Source: an uncultured Bacilli bacterium (lineage in GTDB: Bacteria; Bacillota_I; Bacilli_A; RF39; UBA660). Taken from it: DNA of 64,000 nucleotides. The stretch's first letter is position 1, and every line of letters starts with the position of its first letter. The notes under the pieces are model-generated. The model made no database searches and was not told where the DNA came from. It saw only the letters and a list, made by a program, of their open reading frames with translations. The position numbers were made by a program, and so were the translations under genes. Positions 25,302 to 33,468 of this stretch are shown here, in pieces. The stretch lies in contig CAJUPN010000004.1 of assembly GCA_910588195.1 (NCBI GenBank), forward strand, positions 88,800-152,799. The letters are read 5' to 3'.

Positions 25302-26157
25302 GATTACACTCTCCACATCCTCCATGATGGGTATTACCTTCAATAGCTTCTAAATATTTACGTCCTTCAAAAGTTTTATAAATATTCATGCGTTCCATTG
25401 CTAAATCAAAATCCACCTTATGTCCATCAAATTCTGGACCATCAACACAAGCAAATAAAACCTTCCCATCAACAACCAAACGACAAGCTCCACACATACC
25501 AGTACCATCAACCATTATAGGATTCATACTGACAATTGTCTTTAAACCGATTTCCTTAGTTTTTAAAGAAACATATTTCATCATAATAACTGGTCCAACA
25601 GTTAAGCAAACATCATAATCTTCAAGTCTCTCCATAGCATCCACTACATTACCTTTTATTCCCTTTGTACCATCATCTGTAACAATTTTATAATTATTAA
25701 CACTTTTCTTTATTTTATCTTCTAATATAAGTAAATCACTACTTTTAGCACCATATATTAAATCACAAAGTACTCCCCTAGAAGACATATAATTTAATGT
25801 TGCCATAACAGGAGCTATTCCAACACCACCTGCCACAAAAAGGACTTTTTTATCTTTATACTCATCAATATTTGAAACAAGTATACTAGGTTTCCCAAGT
25901 GGCCCAACTATCGAATATAAATCATTTTCTACAGTTGTTAATTCCAAAGTAGAAGCCCCAACAACCTGATAAACTAAACTTACAACATTATTTTTTTTAT
26001 CACATTCATAAATAGTAAGAGGTATTCTTTCAGAAGAAGAAGATGCCATAACAATAACAAATTGACCAGGGAGTGCTTTTGTAACAATTAAAGGAGCTTC
26101 AACTTCTAACAAGTAAATATTTTTAGCTAACATCTTATTAGTCCTAACTTTATACAT
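25294..26157 (-). CDS. nfnA: NfnA-type FAD/NAD-binding subunit with [2Fe-2S] cluster
   Basis: About 287 residues from ATG 26157 (GGTGATAA upstream). It belongs to the ferredoxin-NADP reductase-like family that includes PyrK. Visible are an FAD-binding beta-barrel with RIPLTIYE, the NAD-binding GGVGIAPVMA, and the cluster segment GTGMCGACRLVVDGKVLFAC followed by DGPEFDGH, which is diagnostic of NfnA/SudB proteins. An additional C-terminal tail HHGGCGECNHE has two extra Cys. With nfnB it makes the two-subunit bifurcating transhydrogenase, an anaerobic trait. Confidence 0.9.
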   Translation of the reverse strand: MYKVRTNKMLAKNIYLLEVEAPLIVTKALPGQFVIVMASSSSERIPLTIYECDKKNNVVSLVYQVVGASTLELTTVENDLYSIVGPLGKPSILVSNIDEYKDKKVLFVAGGVGIAPVMATLNYMSSRGVLCDLIYGAKSSDLLILEDKIKKSVNNYKIVTDDGTKGIKGNVVDAMERLEDYDVCLTVGPVIMMKYVSLKTKEIGLKTIVSMNPIMVDGTGMCGACRLVVDGKVLFACVDGPEFDGHKVDFDLAMERMNIYKTFEGRKYLEAIEGNTHHGGCGECNHE

Positions 26158-26163
26158 AGTTAT

Positions 26164-26185
26164 CACCAATTTAATTATACCATTT
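26164..26185 (-). promoter_or_regulatory. Extended -10 promoter of nfnAB
   Basis: On the minus strand TGGTATAAT is an extended -10 element about 20 nt upstream of the nfnA start. No clear -35 hexamer. Confidence 0.45.
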
Positions 26186-26331
26186 AATATATTTAGAAAA
26201 AAGAATATTTCTTTTTATTGCAAGCTAATAGTACACCATTTATGGTTTATAACAGCCATGAATTACATCAATTGTGGTGTAAAATCAATAAACATACGAC
26301 AATATATGACAAAATATTTATGGGTGAAGGT

Positions 26332-26586
26332 ATGAATATCAATAGATTAAGAGAAATTAGAGAAGATAGAGATTATTCCCAAAGAGACATAGCAAGAGTT
26401 TTACATGTCCCTCAACAAAACTATAGTCGATATGAACTTGGGATTGTTAGAATGCCCATTGAAAAGTATGTCATCCTTGCTAAATTTTATAGAGTAAGTG
26501 TTGATTATTTAATTGGCTTAACAGACGAAATAAAACCATATCCAAAAAGTATTATTGAAAAAGAAAAAGCAGCTATTAGTGAATAG
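26332..26586 (+). CDS. XRE-family transcriptional regulator
   Basis: About 84 residues from ATG 26332, where GGTGA lies four bases upstream; the frame is open from 26218. It has a helix-turn-helix of Cro/CI type (LREIREDRDYSQRDIARVLHV, then NYSRYELGIVRMP) and the dimerisation-like tail KFYRVSVDYLIGL. It is divergent from nfnAB and convergent with the MMPL exporter. A wide inverted repeat, TACACCA (26232-26238) and TGGTGTA (26275-26281), upstream may be an operator (weak). Confidence 0.85.
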   Translation: MNINRLREIREDRDYSQRDIARVLHVPQQNYSRYELGIVRMPIEKYVILAKFYRVSVDYLIGLTDEIKPYPKSIIEKEKAAISE

Positions 26587-26596
26587 TTGCTTTTTT
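26564..26596. terminator. Bidirectional terminator between XRE and MMPL genes
   Basis: AAAAGCA-CTATT / AATAG-TGCTTTT arms, A-rich before and T-rich after, cover the stops of the two convergent genes. Confidence 0.8.
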
Positions 26597-29500
26597 ACTA
26601 TCTTTTTTTATAATAATTTTATCAAAAATAGCTAATATTGGCGGTAAAATAAAAATAATTAAAAGTGCTGCACAAAGTGAACCTTTAGATAAAGTCATAC
26701 ATATTTTAGCGGCTATTTGTGAAGCAAAATTACCAACTATAAGAGTTACAATAACTAAAATTGAAGAAGAACAAAGAATAGTATGAATAGACTTATTATA
26801 AGCTTCAATTATTGACTTCTTTATATCAAAACTTTTACGCATCTCAATATAATATGTTGTATAAACAATAGCATAATCTATAGTAGCTCCCATTAAAATA
26901 CTTTGAACTATTAAAAGGGATATAAAATAACAGTTAGTTCCAGTTAATGATAAAATACTCATAGTTATATAAACTGCACACTGAATAATAAATACTAAAA
27001 TTAAAGGTATTATAAAAGATTTAAATGTAATAGCTACTACAATAAATATCGCAATCATAGTTAAAATAGTAATTAGATTAAGCTCTTCATTAAAACTTTT
27101 ACTTATCTCATAAGCCATAGGAGAATCTCCAATAATATAAATATCATCAAATTTTAAACTATTTTTTAAATTCGCAATAAAATTAAAAGTTTCTTCTCCC
27201 TCAAAATAATATTTTGTATTTAAAATAATTCTTGAATACTCATTATTAGTTAAAATCTTTTTAGCATCATTTATTTTTTCATTAGCATTTATTATAATAT
27301 CTTTTTTATCTTTATCTAAAAATTCATTAAAACTAGAATCTAATAAAATATCATTATTTAAATAAGTTATTAATTCTTCTAAAGATAATTCATAGTCATC
27401 TTTAAATTCTTTTATAGAGCCATTATAAAGATAGACCATATCAACTAAATTATCATTTAACGATTTATTTAAAGTTGAAAGCATCATATATGTTTTTCCA
27501 GCAGTTAATTTTTCTTTCTTTAAAGAAGAATTAATAACTTTTCTTATAGACTCTAATTGTTTTTTTGTATCACTATTAAAGTATTTTTTATATTCTGGTC
27601 TTTTTACAACATCATTTATAATAAAATCAGTAAATTCATTTAAACTCATTAATATATTTTTACTATCAGCAAAAGAATATATTAATTTAACTTTATTTTC
27701 TTCTATTCCTAAAATATTAGATATTTCCTTTGCAGAAAATTTCTTACCAAGATTAGTATAATTCATAATTTCTTTAACTAATTTAAGCAAATTTATCTTA
27801 CTAATATCTAACTTATTAATAAGATTCTCATCAGATAAAATAATATTTACAAATTGATTAGGACTTAATTTAAATTCATAATTATTATTTAAACCTATTA
27901 AAGTATATAATATAAAAATATTTTCATCTTTTAAATTAAATAATTTAGCTAATTCAGATGCTTTATACGAAGTTTTATTATTTGTAGATTCCATAATAAG
28001 TTTTATTAACTTTAAATTATTTAAGCTATTATTATCTAAAACAGATTCAAAATTTAAAATTACAAATTCAATAAATTCAGATGGACTAAATTTATAATCA
28101 TCATTAAAATTAAAATAAGAATATACCAGATTAACTAAATTATTATTTATATTACTAAATACTATTTCTAGTTGTTGTTTATTTAATTTAGTATTATTAA
28201 AATCATTCTTATTATATATAAACTCTTCTAAAACAAGAATCTTTTCTAAATCTACATCATCTAAATAATCGCTATTGGAACTAATAAATTTAATACCTTC
28301 TAAAAATTCTATCAAACTTAACTCCATATCACTTTCATATTTAGTATAATATAAAGACATTACACCTTTTACATCACTCTTTGACATAAAAAACATGTTT
28401 GATAAAAATTCATCATTTACTTCTTTATTAATTATTTTTTTATCAGTAAATGGCACAATTTTTTGGATATTTTCTCTATCTTCATTTTTAATCATATTAC
28501 TATACTTCTTATTAGGAATTATATTTTGATTAATAAAATTTAAAAATTCCCCCATTTGCATATTATTATCTACAGACAAAGAATTATATAAAATAAATAT
28601 ATCTTTAACTAAATCTTCGTCAACTTCTAAAATATTTGCTATATCCTTTGCAGTTCTTTTTTTATTTATTTTCTTTTGATCAGTAAAATTTGTTAACTTA
28701 GACAAATTAGTTTTGGTACTTTGATCAATATTTTTAGACAAATCTTTATTATTCAAAATATCTTTATTAACGAATTCAACAAATTCATTTATCGTCATCT
28801 TATTTTGATTATCTTTATTATAGTAATTATAATAAACTAACTTAAGAATATATTCATCAACATTAACGTCTAAACCAAGAGAGTTTATTTTTTCATTTAC
28901 TTCATTATATTTTAATTTCTCTCCTATAGTAGTACTATAAGACAATATTTCTGAAATTTTATCATCATCTAAATTCTCAAAAACATCAGTTACTTCTTTT
29001 TCTAAAGATGAATTATAAATAATTGCAATTTGATTGTTTTCACTAAATACAGAAGCTATCTTATCATTTTCAGAACCTGTGTATAAAATGTTTACTCCAT
29101 CCTTTAAAACAAATGATACACCAAACAATATTATAAAAATAATTAGTGCTGGATATCTAAAGCTATAGACAAAATTCCCAATAAAATTCATTTTAAAGTT
29201 TAAACTCTTTTTCTTGGTCTTCAATATACTTTTATCAAAAAGTAAAATTAAAGCTGGTAAAACCAAAAATATACTAATTAAACTTAGTAATACACCTTTA
29301 GCTAAAACAAATCCTAAATCTGCTCCTATTGTAAAACTCATAAAAACTAAAGCAAGAAGCCCAACTATTGTCGTAACTGAACTACTTGTAATTTGAGAAG
29401 TAGCATAGAACAGAGCTTTTTTCATTGCAACTTGTTTATCCTTTTCTTTCTCTCGTTCTTGACTATATCTATTCATTAACATAATTGAATAATCCATCGA

Positions 29501-30172
29501 TAAAGCTAATTGAAGTATAGCTGCAATTGAATTGGTAATGTTAGAAACACTCGAAAATATTATGTTAGTTCCCATATTAACAAAAACTGCTAATCCAATG
29601 GCATAAAGAAATAAAAATGGTTCAATATAAGATTCACACATTATAATTAATATAATAATAGCAGAAACTATAGCAAATACAATAATCCATAAATGAAGAA
29701 CTGGTTTATTCCACTCAGAAATATTTCCACTTGTATAAATTTCATAGTTTGAATAATTATCAATTATTTCATTATAAAGATTACTAGCTAACTCACTATC
29801 CTCTTTATCAGCAAGAGTTATAATATAAAGAGTATAATCATCCTTATTATAATTATCTGTTTCATCATATAAAACTTTACTAACACCATCTATTCTACTT
29901 AACTCTTCTTGAATTATATTTTTCTTATCATTTTCTAAACCTTCAAACATTAAATTTAGTGTACTTGTATTTGTCCCACTAAAATTTTTATCCATTATAT
30001 TCTTTCCTATTTTAGTTTCAGAATTCGTAGGCAAATATTTTGATATATCATAATTAATATTAACTTTAGTGCTTAAAAAAAGCGAGAATAAAGATAATAT
30101 AGTAAATAATACCAATATGTAGTAACGTTTGTCTACAATAAAATTTATAATTTTATCTTTTATTATTTTCAT
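26576..30172 (-). CDS. MMPL/RND-family exporter with a repetitive extracytoplasmic insert
   Basis: About 1198 residues from ATG 30172 (AAGGAAG upstream). Two RND halves are fused: TM1 near 12-32 and a five-helix bundle near 155-330 with LALSMDYSIMLMNRYSQE, then a second bundle near 1020-1185 with MGATIDYAIVYTTYY. The Asp in each DY motif is the proton-relay position of MMPL proteins. Between the halves, about residues 430-965 form roughly seven tandem units of 75-90 residues with the theme 'L.iYs......m.l.eFi.FinndI' and 'k.sa.eia.iLgi.e..Vk'. The gene is divergent from a TetR regulator. The substrate is unknown; lipids, peptides or drugs are possible. Confidence 0.88.
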   Translation of the reverse strand: MKIIKDKIINFIVDKRYYILVLFTILSLFSLFLSTKVNINYDISKYLPTNSETKIGKNIMDKNFSGTNTSTLNLMFEGLENDKKNIIQEELSRIDGVSKVLYDETDNYNKDDYTLYIITLADKEDSELASNLYNEIIDNYSNYEIYTSGNISEWNKPVLHLWIIVFAIVSAIIILIIMCESYIEPFLFLYAIGLAVFVNMGTNIIFSSVSNITNSIAAILQLALSMDYSIMLMNRYSQEREKEKDKQVAMKKALFYATSQITSSSVTTIVGLLALVFMSFTIGADLGFVLAKGVLLSLISIFLVLPALILLFDKSILKTKKKSLNFKMNFIGNFVYSFRYPALIIFIILFGVSFVLKDGVNILYTGSENDKIASVFSENNQIAIIYNSSLEKEVTDVFENLDDDKISEILSYSTTIGEKLKYNEVNEKINSLGLDVNVDEYILKLVYYNYYNKDNQNKMTINEFVEFVNKDILNNKDLSKNIDQSTKTNLSKLTNFTDQKKINKKRTAKDIANILEVDEDLVKDIFILYNSLSVDNNMQMGEFLNFINQNIIPNKKYSNMIKNEDRENIQKIVPFTDKKIINKEVNDEFLSNMFFMSKSDVKGVMSLYYTKYESDMELSLIEFLEGIKFISSNSDYLDDVDLEKILVLEEFIYNKNDFNNTKLNKQQLEIVFSNINNNLVNLVYSYFNFNDDYKFSPSEFIEFVILNFESVLDNNSLNNLKLIKLIMESTNNKTSYKASELAKLFNLKDENIFILYTLIGLNNNYEFKLSPNQFVNIILSDENLINKLDISKINLLKLVKEIMNYTNLGKKFSAKEISNILGIEENKVKLIYSFADSKNILMSLNEFTDFIINDVVKRPEYKKYFNSDTKKQLESIRKVINSSLKKEKLTAGKTYMMLSTLNKSLNDNLVDMVYLYNGSIKEFKDDYELSLEELITYLNNDILLDSSFNEFLDKDKKDIIINANEKINDAKKILTNNEYSRIILNTKYYFEGEETFNFIANLKNSLKFDDIYIIGDSPMAYEISKSFNEELNLITILTMIAIFIVVAITFKSFIIPLILVFIIQCAVYITMSILSLTGTNCYFISLLIVQSILMGATIDYAIVYTTYYIEMRKSFDIKKSIIEAYNKSIHTILCSSSILVIVTLIVGNFASQIAAKICMTLSKGSLCAALLIIFILPPILAIFDKIIIKKDSKKATIH

Positions 30173-30233
30173 GATTTTCTTCCTTTCAATCACATGAAAT
30201 TATATGCAAGAAAGAAAGTAAAAAACAGTACAC

Positions 30234-30262
30234 TTTATATTAATGTGTCTAAATTTAGACAA
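30234..30262 (-). promoter_or_regulatory. Promoter of the MMPL gene
   Basis: On the minus strand TTGTCT (30257-30262) and TATAAA (30234-30239) are 17 bp apart. The -35 box lies within the palindrome at 30246-30261. Confidence 0.6.
30246..30261. promoter_or_regulatory. Palindromic operator O1 for the TetR regulator
   Basis: TGTCTAAATTTAGACA is a perfect 16-bp palindrome that covers the -35 region of the MMPL promoter. Binding by the TetR protein encoded next door is inferred. Confidence 0.65.
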
Positions 30263-30289
30263 AGTATAAATAAATGTATATTTTTACAC

Positions 30290-30326
30290 TGTCTAATATT
30301 GTACATTATCAAAAAAATGCTATAAT
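30290..30326 (+). promoter_or_regulatory. tetR promoter with second operator-like site
   Basis: TTGTAC (30299-30304), 16 bp, and TATAAT (30321-30326) preceded by TGC form an extended -10 promoter. An imperfect copy of the palindrome, TGTCTAATATTGTACA (30290-30305), overlaps the -35, which suggests autoregulation. Confidence 0.65.
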
Positions 30327-30347
30327 ATCCAAAAAGAGGTGTCCATA

Positions 30348-30887
30348 ATGAAAGTAAAGAATTTAAATTCTTCTTCAAGAAAAACTAAAAAAGCTATAAA
30401 AGAAGCATTTGCTGAACTCATGCATGAAAAATGTGAACTATCTAATATTACAGTAAAAGAACTTGTAGCTCGAGCTGATATTACAAGATCATCATTTTAT
30501 ACACATTATGATAATATCTATGAAGTTGCTGGAGATATCCAAAATGAAACAATGGAAATGCTTCAAAAAAATATTGAAGATTTAAAAAATATCGACGATT
30601 TTAATCATTGTATAGATGATATAACAAATTATTTAAAAGAAAACGAATATATTTATACAATGATTTTATCAAGTCCCAATGCTATAATTTACGCAGATAG
30701 AATAGTTAAATTATTGAGAAAAAAATTAGATATTTCTTTTAATAAAAAAACACCTAATGAATTAGATTTAATATTTTATAGCTATGGTTGTACCAATCTA
30801 TTTATAAAACATTTTAGAGGTGAAATAAACTATTCACTTGATGAAATAAATATGTATGTAAAAAGTTTAGTAAAAAAACTTTTTTAA
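30348..30887 (+). CDS. TetR/AcrR-family regulator
   Basis: About 179 residues from ATG 30348; AGAGGTG at 30334-30340 decides against the in-frame GTG at 30339. The N-terminal helix-turn-helix is clear: TKKAIKEAFAELM, ITVKELVARADITRSSFYTHY. The C-terminal part is helical with a TetR_C-like 'YTMILSSPNAIIYADRI' region. It is divergent from the MMPL exporter with shared operators, so local control of the exporter is likely. Confidence 0.9.
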   Translation: MKVKNLNSSSRKTKKAIKEAFAELMHEKCELSNITVKELVARADITRSSFYTHYDNIYEVAGDIQNETMEMLQKNIEDLKNIDDFNHCIDDITNYLKENEYIYTMILSSPNAIIYADRIVKLLRKKLDISFNKKTPNELDLIFYSYGCTNLFIKHFRGEINYSLDEINMYVKSLVKKLF

Positions 30888-30909
30888 AAGAGAAATTACT
30901 TTCTCTTTT
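30886..30909. terminator. Bidirectional terminator after tetR
   Basis: A perfect 10-bp stem AAAAGAGAAA/TTTCTCTTTT with a TTAC loop and T-runs on both strands. Confidence 0.85.
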
Positions 30910-31180
30910 ATTTTTTGTTTTCAGGATATTCTTTATCTTTCCAATACCACCACTTAAGTTTTTCAGGATCACGAACTTCATTTTCTGCATAATAAACTAT
31001 CATTCGAAATAAATATAGCTGACATCTATCTACTTGCATACCTTTTTTTAAACAATCTTTTTTATATAATTCCTCAGGAGAAGCCCCAATAAGATCTTCT
31101 ACACAAGTTATTCCAATATTCATTAAACTTATCATTGTTCTCCTCCCAACGTTTGGAATTGTCATCAAATTGGTTTTCAT
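30908..31180 (-). CDS. Cdd1/helix-hairpin-helix domain protein
   Basis: 90 residues. The start LMTIPNVGRRTMISLMNIGI is a helix-hairpin-helix of the 'pathogenicity locus/mitomycin resistance' Cdd1 family, followed by EDLIGASPEELYKKDCLKKG and the Trp/Tyr-rich WWYWKDKE end typical of that family. The function is not established; the fold suggests DNA binding. AAGGAGG precedes the ATG. Confidence 0.8.
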   Translation of the reverse strand: MKTNLMTIPNVGRRTMISLMNIGITCVEDLIGASPEELYKKDCLKKGMQVDRCQLYLFRMIVYYAENEVRDPEKLKWWYWKDKEYPENKK

Positions 31181-31218
31181 ATTACCTCCTTAAAAACAAA
31201 AAATAACAAGCTTACCTG

Positions 31219-31650
31219 TTATTCCATATCTATTTTATCTAAATCATCAATTATTTCTGATTGTTGATCAATTAGGTTTTTTATTCTTCTTTTATATGCA
31301 ATGATATTTCTACGTAATCTAGCAGCATCATTTTCATACTGTTCAGCCTTCATTAATGCATCATTAATAATTCTATTAGCATTCTTTTTAGCTTCAGTAA
31401 CTATAGCATCACTTTCATTAAGAGATGACACTTTATACTTACTAGCAGCCTCTTCAGCTATAACAACAGCACGATTAATCGTAGCATCCATCTTTTTATA
31501 ATGTTCAAGTTCTTTATTTAGTCTATCAATTTCTAAATCTTTTTCTTTCATCTTAGTTATCATATCATCAACTTTATCGACAACATCGTCAACAAAAGCA
31601 TTAACTTGAGCTACATTGTAACCATTTAAACTCCTATCAAATTTTCTCAT
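31219..31650 (-). CDS. divIVA: DivIVA-like cell division protein
   Basis: 143 residues. The N-terminal DivIVA lipid-binding motif FDRSLNGYNVAQVNAFVDDVV is followed by coiled coil to the end with typical 'AxxxIxxAxxxAxxY' heptads. DivIVA marks negatively curved membrane and recruits division and pole proteins. The neighbour is sepF, as in many Firmicutes; the genes are 24 bp apart. Confidence 0.9.
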   Translation of the reverse strand: MRKFDRSLNGYNVAQVNAFVDDVVDKVDDMITKMKEKDLEIDRLNKELEHYKKMDATINRAVVIAEEAASKYKVSSLNESDAIVTEAKKNANRIINDALMKAEQYENDAARLRRNIIAYKRRIKNLIDQQSEIIDDLDKIDME

Positions 31651-31674
31651 TACATATCACCTAATTTAAAGTGG

Positions 31675-32088
31675 TTAAAAATCCATTTCGTCTTCTACTT
31701 TTGATTTGGCTTTTCTTTCACTTTCTTCATCACTTATTCTTCCCTCAACATTAACATTCTTAGGAGTGCATAAGTATATACCATTACCTAATCTTTGTAA
31801 TTCTCCACCTATCGCGTATAAAGTTCCACTTAAAAAGTCAATAATTCTTCTTGCTTGATCATTTGTAACTCTTTTTAAATTTACTACAACGGAATTTCTT
31901 CTTTTTAAATGGTCTGCAATTTGTTGAGATTCAGAATAAGCACGTGGTTCTACTAAAACCATTTTAGCTCCTGTTGAAGACTTAGATCCAGCTAAATCAC
32001 TAGTATCATAAGACTCATTTTCAGTATCAATCACATCACCATTATTATCTTTAGGAAATAAAGCATCTTTAAATGCATTAAATGCCAT
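31675..32088 (-). CDS. sepF: SepF cell division protein
   Basis: About 137 residues from ATG 32088, with GGAGGTG six bases upstream (the ATG at 32103 is less well placed). The N-terminal amphipathic MAFNAFKDALFP fits the membrane-binding helix. The SepF core is clear: LVEPRAYSESQQIADHLKRR, VVVNLKRV, ARRIIDFLSG and YAIGGELQRLGNGIYLCTP. SepF ties FtsZ to the membrane and here probably supports or replaces FtsA; no ftsA is in this window. Confidence 0.95.
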   Translation of the reverse strand: MAFNAFKDALFPKDNNGDVIDTENESYDTSDLAGSKSSTGAKMVLVEPRAYSESQQIADHLKRRNSVVVNLKRVTNDQARRIIDFLSGTLYAIGGELQRLGNGIYLCTPKNVNVEGRISDEESERKAKSKVEDEMDF

Positions 32089-32172
32089 AAGAAACACCTC
32101 CATATATTTACTATATCAATATAATAACACATTTACACAAACATAGTAAACATTTTTTCAAAAACTTTAGAA

Positions 32173-32775
32173 CTATCTTCTTAATTTATGCTCATTATCT
32201 CTTTTGTCCGAATCTGAATTAGTAAAAGATTCATTAAATTCATGATATTTACCAACTTCTTCCTCCACATCACGATGAAGTTCTTCCATAGCCATAACAA
32301 ATAGAAAATACGCAAATAAATCTACACTTTCTGCATCTACGTTTTTTTCTAAATCTGATAATAAATCTTCAAAAAAGACATCCTCTTTATCTACTACATC
32401 ACCAGTTAAATGCTCTATTTTGGCATTTTCATCTTGCTCAAAACTATCATTTTCCACGCTTTCTTCGCCATCTTCATTTTGAATAGAAATTACTTTTGTT
32501 ACATCATTATCTTCTATTTCGTTGTTCAAACGTCTTTCAAAAGTGTTTTTAAAAGCTATTAAATCAACTATTGACGAATATCGACAAAACGGTATTAAAG
32601 GTAACAAAACTAAAATCAATTTCCCTAAAACAGGACTTTTCTTTATTGCAAAAAGATACTCTCCCCCAGTATAAGTATTTTTATAATTATTTTTTCTTTT
32701 AAACCGTTCATAAGATACTTCTAAAATAACTCTTGAAACTAAAGATATTATAGAAATTATTAAATATATAGACAT
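32173..32775 (-). CDS. Membrane protein with acidic cytoplasmic tail, unknown
   Basis: 200 residues. Two hydrophobic segments (about 1-18 and 52-68) flank a basic loop; the rest is strongly acidic (EDNDVTKVISIQNEDGEESVENDSF and similar) with helical runs. No family recognised. It starts 28 bp after a second small membrane protein with the same N-terminal style and follows it in one transcription unit towards sepF. Confidence 0.55.
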   Translation of the reverse strand: MSIYLIISIISLVSRVILEVSYERFKRKNNYKNTYTGGEYLFAIKKSPVLGKLILVLLPLIPFCRYSSIVDLIAFKNTFERRLNNEIEDNDVTKVISIQNEDGEESVENDSFEQDENAKIEHLTGDVVDKEDVFFEDLLSDLEKNVDAESVDLFAYFLFVMAMEELHRDVEEEVGKYHEFNESFTNSDSDKRDNEHKLRR

Positions 32776-32802
32776 AAAATTCTTCTCCCTTCTTATAATT
32801 AT

Positions 32803-33342
32803 TTATTTTTTAGATTTAGCCTCTTTTTTTATTGCCGTATCAAATCTAATTTGAAGTTGTTTTAACTCTTCCTTTTTTTCATTCAAATCTGTCTTATCAG
32901 GTTCACTAAAATAATTTGTATCTTGATAATCATATAGAAGATTAAGTAATTCTTTTATATATTCTTCATATGAAGCTATTAAACTTTTCCTAGCACCCTT
33001 TATTTTATGAACTAATTCAATTGGATGTAACTCTTCAACATCAGCAAGTTTTATATCTCCCTTAGATAATTCCTCTTTTAAATCTTTTAAACTTTGTTGG
33101 TTAAAATTAACATTGGAATTAATTGAATCAAAAAAATTAATTAACAACAAGTGATCCCCTAAAAGAAGTGGAACCCCTATAAAAAAATTATGTAAAAAAA
33201 ATTCACAAAATTTATTTCCCTTCAAATTTATATAACCAAGTGACTTTTTAAAATTTTCATATCTTTTATAATAAACTATTTCACTTGTTATATTAGCAAA
33301 AAATGCAACCACATAAATTATTGTTAATATATATGTTCCCAT
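32803..33342 (-). CDS. Membrane protein with coiled-coil tail, unknown
   Basis: 179 residues. A hydrophobic N-terminus (TYILTIIYVVAFFANIT), a second hydrophobic stretch near 48-68 and a charged helical tail from residue 90 with heptads near the end (LNEKKEELKQLQIRFDTAIKK). The topology echoes the next gene, suggesting a functional pair. A strong AGGGAGG site precedes the ATG. Confidence 0.55.
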   Translation of the reverse strand: MGTYILTIIYVVAFFANITSEIVYYKRYENFKKSLGYINLKGNKFCEFFLHNFFIGVPLLLGDHLLLINFFDSINSNVNFNQQSLKDLKEELSKGDIKLADVEELHPIELVHKIKGARKSLIASYEEYIKELLNLLYDYQDTNYFSEPDKTDLNEKKEELKQLQIRFDTAIKKEAKSKK

Positions 33343-33361
33343 AAAACCTCCCTATGATCTA

Positions 33362-33406
33362 TTATAAAAAAGAAGAATTTTGCAAATATAGAACTAAGTA
33401 CCACAT
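33362..33406 (-). CDS. Possible 14-residue leader peptide
   Basis: ATG at 33406, with AAGAAGG seven bases upstream, opens MWYLVLYLQNSSFL and a stop. It lies in the loop and 3' arm of a hairpin (33367-33375 with 33414-33422) whose right side ends in a T-run. It could be a leader peptide acting on the downstream gene at 32803-33342, or chance. Confidence 0.3.
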   Translation of the reverse strand: MWYLVLYLQNSSFL

Positions 33407-33436
33407 AAATATCCTTCTTTTTCTAAAACGACGACT

Positions 33437-33465
33437 ATTATAGCAAAAAAAAGAAGAATAATCAA
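33437..33465 (-). promoter_or_regulatory. Promoter upstream of the 179-aa membrane protein
   Basis: On the minus strand TTGATT (33460-33465) and TATAAT (33437-33442) are 17 bp apart, with TGC before the -10. Transcription would begin near 33430, giving a leader of about 88 nt before the start codon at 33342. Confidence 0.7.
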
Positions 33466-33468
33466 ACT

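Noticed and set aside
27270..28800. EF-hand calcium-binding repeats in the MMPL exporter
   Set aside because: The units have 'EF' pairs but not the DxDxDG ligand loop, so a calcium role is not supported.
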